Positions 58,236 to 64,000 of a stretch of DNA of 64,000 nt are shown here, in pieces; the stretch's first letter is position 1, and every line of letters begins with the position of its first letter. Position numbers and translations under genes: made by a program. The notes beneath the pieces were generated by a model that saw only the letters and a program-made list of their open reading frames with translations, was not told the origin of the DNA and searched no databases. Origin of the DNA: Bacteroidales bacterium. Its GTDB lineage: Bacteria; Bacteroidota; Bacteroidia; Bacteroidales; Bacteroidaceae. The stretch covers positions 62,001 through 126,000 of the forward strand of contig SUXQ01000002.1 in NCBI GenBank assembly GCA_015060905.1, given 5' to 3'.

Positions 58236-61200
58236 ATGAAAAGAAACTACTCCTCACTTTTTTTCAAAATGCTGTTACCCATCGTACTATTCTTCTGCAG
58301 CGCAGGAAACGCATGGGCAGCAACCGAAGTACATGTGGAAACAGCAGGAACACTATCGACCCTGCTAACCTCCACCGAAACTACACTTAAAATCACAGGC
58401 TCCATAAACGGAACAGACGTTAAATATCTGCGCGAGCTTGTAAAAGACGGAAAAGTAACAGCCATCGACCTCTCCGAGGCAAGCATCGTTAGCGGCGGCG
58501 AAAAATACGATGGAAAAAACTCAACCGAAGATGACGTAATCGGCGCAGAAATGTTCAAAGAGTACACCAATTTGAAAGCCATTGAACTACCCGCCAACCT
58601 TACAGAAATTAAGTCAAACGCATTTGCAAAGAGCGGATTGCGAAAGATTAACATACCCGACGGCGTGTCACGCATTGGCAACGACGCATTTGCTTACATT
58701 GGCACACTCGACACAGTAGTCCTTGGCCGTCGCGTGTCAAGCCTAGGCCAGGGAGTATTTTACCAATCTTCGGTAAAGATGGCCTATGTAAAACCCACAA
58801 CACCTCCGGCAGTACCGGCCTATCTGTTCGGCAGCCCTAAAATATGTGTATACACCAACGCTGTTGAAGACTACAAAGCCAGCGATTGGGGGAGATGGTG
58901 GACTATCGTCGGAGGATTAGAAGAAATCTATCCACAGCCCATAGACCACACTGATGTCGTAAACAAGCTCTGTGGTAACTACTTCGAAGATGCAGCATGT
59001 ACACAGCTCAAGGCCGAATACCTTGCAATGAGCGACGAAAATCTTACAAAAGCATTCACCGAGGGAGGAATGCCACAATTCATGGTAGACATTGCCCTAA
59101 AGATAAAGAATAACAACTGGGCACCCTACGAAAAAGACTTCCGCATACACAGTTACAAGCCCTATAGCGACGCAAACTACTGGAACGAAAAAATGAAGAG
59201 TAGCGGCGGCTCTTACATGGGTAACCCCACAGGTATTTACGCCGGTAGCATTGAGTCGCTTTACATATTTGTAGAGAACGACATCCCCGAGGATGCAACC
59301 CTTTACATAGCACCATGTACAGACAGAGAACTTATCAGCAATGCAACCAGCGGTAAATGCCTGAAAAAAGGATTGAACATAATCGACGGCATAAAGGATG
59401 CACTATATTACATTCTCTACACAGCCGACACAAAATCAATGACAAAAACCCTCGACGAGTGGCCCGAGATTAAAATACACATTCAGGGTGGTAAAGTAAA
59501 CGGATATTACGACGTTGCACGCGCAAGCGACAAAGAGTACGTAGAGCTACTCAACGCCGCCAGCCACAAGTACTTCACCATCAAGAGTAAACACGCACTT
59601 TTCAATTTCGAAACCACAGCCTACAAAGAAATATGGCCCAGAACCATCGACCGCAGCATCCAGTGGTTCGACAGCCTCACAGTATGGCAGCAATCGCTGA
59701 TGGGCTACCGCGCCGAGGTTGCAAACGGCCAGCGCAACTACGCCCCCTTCTACCTCACAGGCGGCGAAGCTATTGCCCCCATCTACTACAACAACCCCAA
59801 TTTCGCAATTCAAGGCGACGAAAATGACGGCGGTTACGCAAACTCAAGCGCCTACCGTACATGCTACAACTCAGTAAACTGTATCAGAAACTCATTCGAC
59901 GTAAGCCTTAAAGACATGGACGAATGGTGCGCAGGTCACGAATGTGGACACAACAACCAAGCAACCATCAACCTCGAAGGCGGTGCCGAAGTATCGAACA
60001 ACTTCTTCTCGAACACTTGTCAATACCTCTTTGGAAGAAAAGTATCAGGCGGCGACCCCCTTCTGACACAAGTTACAGACTTTTTGGACAACAAGCCCTT
60101 CCCTCTTCGTGGCGGCGGTTTCCGCATGTACTACCAGCTTTTCCTCTACTATCACCAGGCACAGAGGAACACCTCTTTCCTTCCCAATCTATTCAAAGAA
60201 TTGCGCAAAGATCCTTTGAAAATCTATACTCCCGGCTCAAGCAATGGAAACAACAGTACACTTAAATTTGTGCGCAAAGCATGCGAAGTAGCACAGGAAG
60301 ACCTTACAGACTTCTTTAAAGTATGGGGATTCTTTGAACCTATGACAAACTACCACATCGAACTCTATGGTTCATACACAATAACCATAAGCAAGACCAA
60401 CATAAACAGAACACTTAATGAAATTGCAAAATACCCCAGAAAGAATCGCGAAATATTGTTTGTAGAGGACCGAGTAGACCACGTACTTACAAACGGCCTC
60501 TTCTCCGAGCCCGGACAAAAGCGTCTCCAATCTGAAAAAATAGGACAGTATGGCGACCTTGGACAGTTTACAGATTATTTGCCCGACTCTATTAAACCCT
60601 CAAGCTACAGCTACATACAGTCCGACTCGCTCTACAATATGTCAGGTAGCGGAGGCGTAGGATTCCTGATGCTCGACAAAGACAGCAACCTCGTCTACGC
60701 AGCAAACACCTTGAGTTTCTCTGTACCCGGCAGCGTCGGCACAGACTTTACCATTTACTCGGTAGACGCCGATGGCACATTGCGCGAAACATACAAAGCT
60801 GGTGACGGAACAGAATATGTAACCCTTACAGAGGCAGGAACATTGGCCGACTCACTTTCGGCAACAGCCATTAAAGCAGTCATCAGCGGTCCCATCAACA
60901 GCACCGACATTAAATATTTGCGCGAGCTTATCAATAATGGCAGCCTGCAGTCGTTAGACCTCTCGAACGTCACCGTAAAAAGTGGCGGTAAGGCATACTA
61001 CGGAACTTACAAAACCCCGGCAAACGCCATAGGTGCTTATTCATTCTACGAATGTAACAACCTTAACACCATCATACTGCCCAATAATATTACCTATATA
61101 TATACAAATGCCTTTGCATATTCGGGACTCACAGGAATAGTTATTCCCGAAAGCGTTAAAACAGTAGCAGCCAGCGCATTTGTACGTTGCGGCAGCCTGG

Positions 61201-61637
61201 AAACAGTAACCATCGGCTCCAATGTTACTACATTAGGAAATGACGCATTTGCATATTGCAGCAATCTTAAGACAGTAACTATTGGCGAGAAGATAAAGAC
61301 TATTAATCAAGGAGTATTCTACAATTCACCTGTAAAAGACGTATATGTACATGCAACGACCCCTCCCACAGTCGATGCACCTTACATATTCTCGAGCAGC
61401 CCCACCGTACACGTTTATAAAGCCTCATTGGAGGCATACAAAGCATCAAAATGGGCCGATTATGCCGGTAAAATCGTGGGCGACCTTGACAACTACACAT
61501 CCATAGAGCAACCGAAACAGGATGTTGAAACAAGCGACGCAAATGCACCTATCTACGACCTTTCGGGACGCAAAGTAAAAGAATTAAAATCCGGTAAAAT
61601 TTATATACGCAAGGGTAAAAAATTTATTGCAAAATAG
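58236..61637 (+). CDS. Secreted M60-like metallopeptidase with two LRR modules and a sorting tail
   Basis: 1133 aa with a signal peptide (MKRNYSSLFFKMLLPIVLFF...WA). Domain order: LRR_5-type module (30-220), an M60 N-terminal beta domain (about 325-440, with YMGNPTGIYAG), catalytic region with zinc motif HECGH (568-572) and Glu581 eight residues further (the family pattern HExxH-x(8-28)-E), a C-terminal Ig-like part, a second copy of the LRR module (about 850-1085), and a tail YDLSGRKVKELKSGKIYIRKG of the Por-sorting type. M60-like peptidases of gut bacteria cut O-glycosylated proteins such as mucins; this role is inferred. A strong terminator follows. Confidence 0.9.
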   Translation: MKRNYSSLFFKMLLPIVLFFCSAGNAWAATEVHVETAGTLSTLLTSTETTLKITGSINGTDVKYLRELVKDGKVTAIDLSEASIVSGGEKYDGKNSTEDDVIGAEMFKEYTNLKAIELPANLTEIKSNAFAKSGLRKINIPDGVSRIGNDAFAYIGTLDTVVLGRRVSSLGQGVFYQSSVKMAYVKPTTPPAVPAYLFGSPKICVYTNAVEDYKASDWGRWWTIVGGLEEIYPQPIDHTDVVNKLCGNYFEDAACTQLKAEYLAMSDENLTKAFTEGGMPQFMVDIALKIKNNNWAPYEKDFRIHSYKPYSDANYWNEKMKSSGGSYMGNPTGIYAGSIESLYIFVENDIPEDATLYIAPCTDRELISNATSGKCLKKGLNIIDGIKDALYYILYTADTKSMTKTLDEWPEIKIHIQGGKVNGYYDVARASDKEYVELLNAASHKYFTIKSKHALFNFETTAYKEIWPRTIDRSIQWFDSLTVWQQSLMGYRAEVANGQRNYAPFYLTGGEAIAPIYYNNPNFAIQGDENDGGYANSSAYRTCYNSVNCIRNSFDVSLKDMDEWCAGHECGHNNQATINLEGGAEVSNNFFSNTCQYLFGRKVSGGDPLLTQVTDFLDNKPFPLRGGGFRMYYQLFLYYHQAQRNTSFLPNLFKELRKDPLKIYTPGSSNGNNSTLKFVRKACEVAQEDLTDFFKVWGFFEPMTNYHIELYGSYTITISKTNINRTLNEIAKYPRKNREILFVEDRVDHVLTNGLFSEPGQKRLQSEKIGQYGDLGQFTDYLPDSIKPSSYSYIQSDSLYNMSGSGGVGFLMLDKDSNLVYAANTLSFSVPGSVGTDFTIYSVDADGTLRETYKAGDGTEYVTLTEAGTLADSLSATAIKAVISGPINSTDIKYLRELINNGSLQSLDLSNVTVKSGGKAYYGTYKTPANAIGAYSFYECNNLNTIILPNNITYIYTNAFAYSGLTGIVIPESVKTVAASAFVRCGSLETVTIGSNVTTLGNDAFAYCSNLKTVTIGEKIKTINQGVFYNSPVKDVYVHATTPPTVDAPYIFSSSPTVHVYKASLEAYKASKWADYAGKIVGDLDNYTSIEQPKQDVETSDANAPIYDLSGRKVKELKSGKIYIRKGKKFIAK

Positions 61638-61658
61638 ATACAACCCTTATAAAAGCCC

Positions 61659-61690
61659 AAATAGCGTCTGAATATTTTCAGACGCTATTT
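61659..61690 (+). terminator. Terminator of M60-like gene 1
   Basis: Perfect 14-bp stem (AAATAGCGTCTGAA with TTCAGACGCTATTT, 4-nt loop) followed by TTTTATTTG, 21 nt past the stop. Confidence 0.9.
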
Positions 61691-61716
61691 TTTATTTGCT
61701 CTTTACAGCAAAAAAA

Positions 61717-61747
61717 TTGCATATTTCGCACAAAATAAAGATATTTG
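61717..61747 (+). promoter_or_regulatory. Promoter of M60-like gene 2
   Basis: TTG, 20 nt, GATATTTG, the duplicate of the element before gene 1, 54 nt before the ATG at 61802. Confidence 0.6.
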
Positions 61748-61801
61748 TACATTATCCTGTTTTTCGATAAAATCAAGTAAAATTCATAAAATTCCATACA
61801 C

Positions 61802-64000
61802 ATGAAAAGAAACTACTCCTCACTTTTTTTCAAAATGCTGTTACCCATCGTACTACTCTTCTGCAGCGCAGGAAACGCATGGGCAGCAACCGAAGTACAT
61901 GTGGAAACAGCAGGAACACTATCGACCCTGCTAACCTCCACCGAAACTACACTTAAAATCACAGGCTCCATAAACGGAACAGACGTCAAATATCTGCGCG
62001 AGCTTATAAACGGCGGCAAGGTAACATCCATCGACCTCTCCGAGGCAAGCATTGTAAGCGGAGGCGAAAAGTACAATGGAAGCTATTCTACCGAAAATGA
62101 CATTATCGGCGACAGAATGTTCCATGAATGCGCCAAATTGAAAGCCATTGAACTACCCGCCAATATTACAGAAATAAAATCCGCAGCCTTTGCAAATACA
62201 GGCTTGCGCAAGATAGACATTCCCAACAGCGTGTCACGCATAGATGGCGACGCATTTGCCTACATTAGTTCACTCGACACAGTAATCATCGGCAGCCGTG
62301 TATCGAGCTTCGGACAGGGAGTATTCTACAATTCTAATGTAAAAATAGCCTATGTAAAATCCACTACCCCCACAAGCACCCCTGCATATTTCTTCTCTTC
62401 ACATCCCCAAATATGCGTATACACCGACGCCCTCGAAGACTATAAACAAAGCGATTGGGCCTCATACGGCACAATCATTGGAGGTTTAGAGGATATTTAT
62501 CCCCAAGAAGAAGACCCTGCCACCATTGTAAACAAAATGCGCGAAAATTACTTCAACGATGCAGCGTGCACCGAGCTTAAATACGAATACCGTACAATGA
62601 GCAACGAAAAGCTTGCCGCCGAATTCACAAAAGAAGGAATGCCCAACTTTATGATAAACATTGCCATAAAACTTAAAAACGAAAATTGGGCAGCCTACGA
62701 AAAAGAGTTCCGCATACACAGCTACAAGCCCTACAGCGACGCAAGCTATTGGAATGAAAAACTCAAAAGCACCGGAGGCTCATATATGGGCAACCCCACA
62801 GGTATCTACGCAGACAACCTAGAGCCTCTATACGTATTTGTCGATAGCGACGTACCCGAGGATGCAACACTCTACATTGCCGGATGCGCAGGCAACGACC
62901 TAATCACAAGCGCCAAAAGCGGCAAACGTCTGAAAAAAGGATTGAACATCGTAGACGGCGTAAAAAATGCCCTCTACTACATTCTCTACACCGCCGACAC
63001 AAAATCAATGACAAAGACCCTCGACGAATGGCCCGAAATTAAAATCCACATTCAAGGAGGAAAAGTAAACGGATACTACGACGTTGCACGCAAAAGCGAC
63101 AGTGACTACAAGGCACTGCTCAATGCCGCCACACACGAGCTTTTCACCGTCAAGAGCGAGCATGCACTGTTCAACTTCCAGACCTCAGCCTACAAAGAAG
63201 TGTGGGCCACAACCATCGACCGCAGCATCGAGTGGTTCGACAGTCTCACCGTGTGGCAACAATCACTTATGGGCTACCGCGCCGAAGTTGCCAACGGACA
63301 ACGCAACTACACCCCCTACAACCTTGCCGGTGGCGAGGCCATTGCCCCCCTCTACTACAACAACCCCAACTTTGCAATTCAAGGCGACGCAGACGACGCC
63401 GGATACGCAAACTCCACCCCCTACCGCACATGCTACAATTCGGTAGAATGTATCAGAAACTCATTCGACGTCAGCCGCGAAAATATAGACGAATGGTGCG
63501 CCGGTCACGAATGCGGACACAACAACCAAGGAACAATAAACCTCGAAGGAGGCACAGAATCATCCAACAACCTATTCTCGAACCTCGGTCGTTTCCTCTA
63601 CGGCAGAAACATATCTACAGGCTCCTCTGTCGAAGAATTCATGATGGAACACGCCCAACGCACCCCCTTCTTCTTCCGCAATGTAAACAGTCAGTTACGA
63701 ATGTACTACCAGCTTTACCTCTACTATCATCAGGCACAAAAGAACACCTCATTCTACCCCGAGCTATTCAAAGCCCTGCGCAACGACCCATTAAAGCTCT
63801 ACAATCCCGGTTCAAGCAGCGGCTACCAAAGTTCACTTAAATTTGTACGCAAAGTTTGCGAGGTTGCACAAGAAGACCTTACAGACTTCTTTACCGCATG
63901 GGGATTCTTCGAGCCAATGACCAATCGCAGCATCGAAGATTACGGCAACCACACTATGACAGTATCAAAATACAATATAAACAAAACACTAAAGGAAATT
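61802..64000 (+). CDS. Second M60-like metallopeptidase, 3' end beyond window
   Basis: 733 codons to the right edge, still open. Same architecture as gene 1: signal peptide, N-terminal LRR_5 module, M60 N-domain (YMGNPTGIYAD) and catalytic motif HECGH (569-573) with Glu582 eight residues on. Only 2 of the first 200 nt differ from gene 1, after which the two diverge steadily; the loop after the catalytic helix (GRNISTGSSVEEFMMEHAQRT) is clearly different and longer. Probably a paralogue with a changed substrate. C-terminal domain composition cannot be seen. Confidence 0.9.
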   Translation, partial: MKRNYSSLFFKMLLPIVLLFCSAGNAWAATEVHVETAGTLSTLLTSTETTLKITGSINGTDVKYLRELINGGKVTSIDLSEASIVSGGEKYNGSYSTENDIIGDRMFHECAKLKAIELPANITEIKSAAFANTGLRKIDIPNSVSRIDGDAFAYISSLDTVIIGSRVSSFGQGVFYNSNVKIAYVKSTTPTSTPAYFFSSHPQICVYTDALEDYKQSDWASYGTIIGGLEDIYPQEEDPATIVNKMRENYFNDAACTELKYEYRTMSNEKLAAEFTKEGMPNFMINIAIKLKNENWAAYEKEFRIHSYKPYSDASYWNEKLKSTGGSYMGNPTGIYADNLEPLYVFVDSDVPEDATLYIAGCAGNDLITSAKSGKRLKKGLNIVDGVKNALYYILYTADTKSMTKTLDEWPEIKIHIQGGKVNGYYDVARKSDSDYKALLNAATHELFTVKSEHALFNFQTSAYKEVWATTIDRSIEWFDSLTVWQQSLMGYRAEVANGQRNYTPYNLAGGEAIAPLYYNNPNFAIQGDADDAGYANSTPYRTCYNSVECIRNSFDVSRENIDEWCAGHECGHNNQGTINLEGGTESSNNLFSNLGRFLYGRNISTGSSVEEFMMEHAQRTPFFFRNVNSQLRMYYQLYLYYHQAQKNTSFYPELFKALRNDPLKLYNPGSSSGYQSSLKFVRKVCEVAQEDLTDFFTAWGFFEPMTNRSIEDYGNHTMTVSKYNINKTLKEI

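Overview
The window reads as a chromosome segment of a member of the order Bacteroidales, most likely an anaerobic gut or rumen commensal. The evidence is a complete type IX secretion gene run (porP-porK-porL-porM-porN), several Bacteroidetes-type promoters (TTTG, about 20 nt, then TAnnTTTG), pyruvate formate-lyase with its activase, secreted BspA-like leucine-rich-repeat and M60-type (mucin-type glycoprotein) peptidases with Por-type C-terminal tails, a sialate O-acetylesterase, and the lack of strong Shine-Dalgarno sites. I do not assign a genus. I saw no rRNA, tRNA, CRISPR array, transposase or integrase.

Layout. 1-980: the start of an OmpA-family gene running off the left edge. 1225-12572 (minus): one long, tightly spaced run recQ-guaB-three PpiC/SurA-type chaperone genes-LptA/OstA-like-small membrane protein-mutL, mixing DNA repair, GMP synthesis and outer-membrane biogenesis. 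12873-16149 (minus): tig-clpP-clpX between a textbook promoter and a 15-bp terminator. 16387-18925: lptB, divergent from mlaE-mlaF. 18987-23979 (minus): a lipoprotein of the (alpha/alpha) hydrolase type, pflA, a DUF1232 protein, pflB. 24259-25153: a small accessory pair (DUF6973-type protein plus lipoprotein) between two degenerate copies of the same terminator and gene end. 25209-27784 (minus): alanine dehydrogenase and sialate O-acetylesterase. 27992-33797: type IX secretion core. 33946-42334: outer-membrane barrel, priA, a very large DUF2723 membrane protein, polysaccharide deacetylase, queG and a small membrane protein, the last three joined by ATGA overlaps. 42320-49611: dacB (minus), a secreted clan GH-D glycosidase, nadB and an AspT-type antiporter.

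49612-56240 looks like a rearranged insert: a structured RNA leader, a BspA-like gene made of about 24 near-identical repeats, a chimeric scar that joins the tail of the acyl-CoA synthetase gene to the tail of the antiporter gene, then a TPP-riboswitch thiamin operon (thiD-thiE-thi4-thiE2/tenI) whose Thi4 has His in place of the sulfur-donating Cys. The scar is exactly the junction expected from an ancestral tandem duplication of the antiporter-to-synthetase interval. 56240-57895 is the intact synthetase. 58236-64000 holds two tandem M60-like peptidase genes with duplicated promoters and nearly identical first 200 nt; the second runs off the right edge.

How they work together: SurA-type chaperones, LptA/LptB-like parts and the Mla permease/ATPase build the outer membrane, the type IX machine exports proteins with C-terminal sorting tails, and at least three large exported proteins here (GH-D enzyme, BspA-like, M60-like) carry such tails and plausibly act on host or dietary glycoconjugates.
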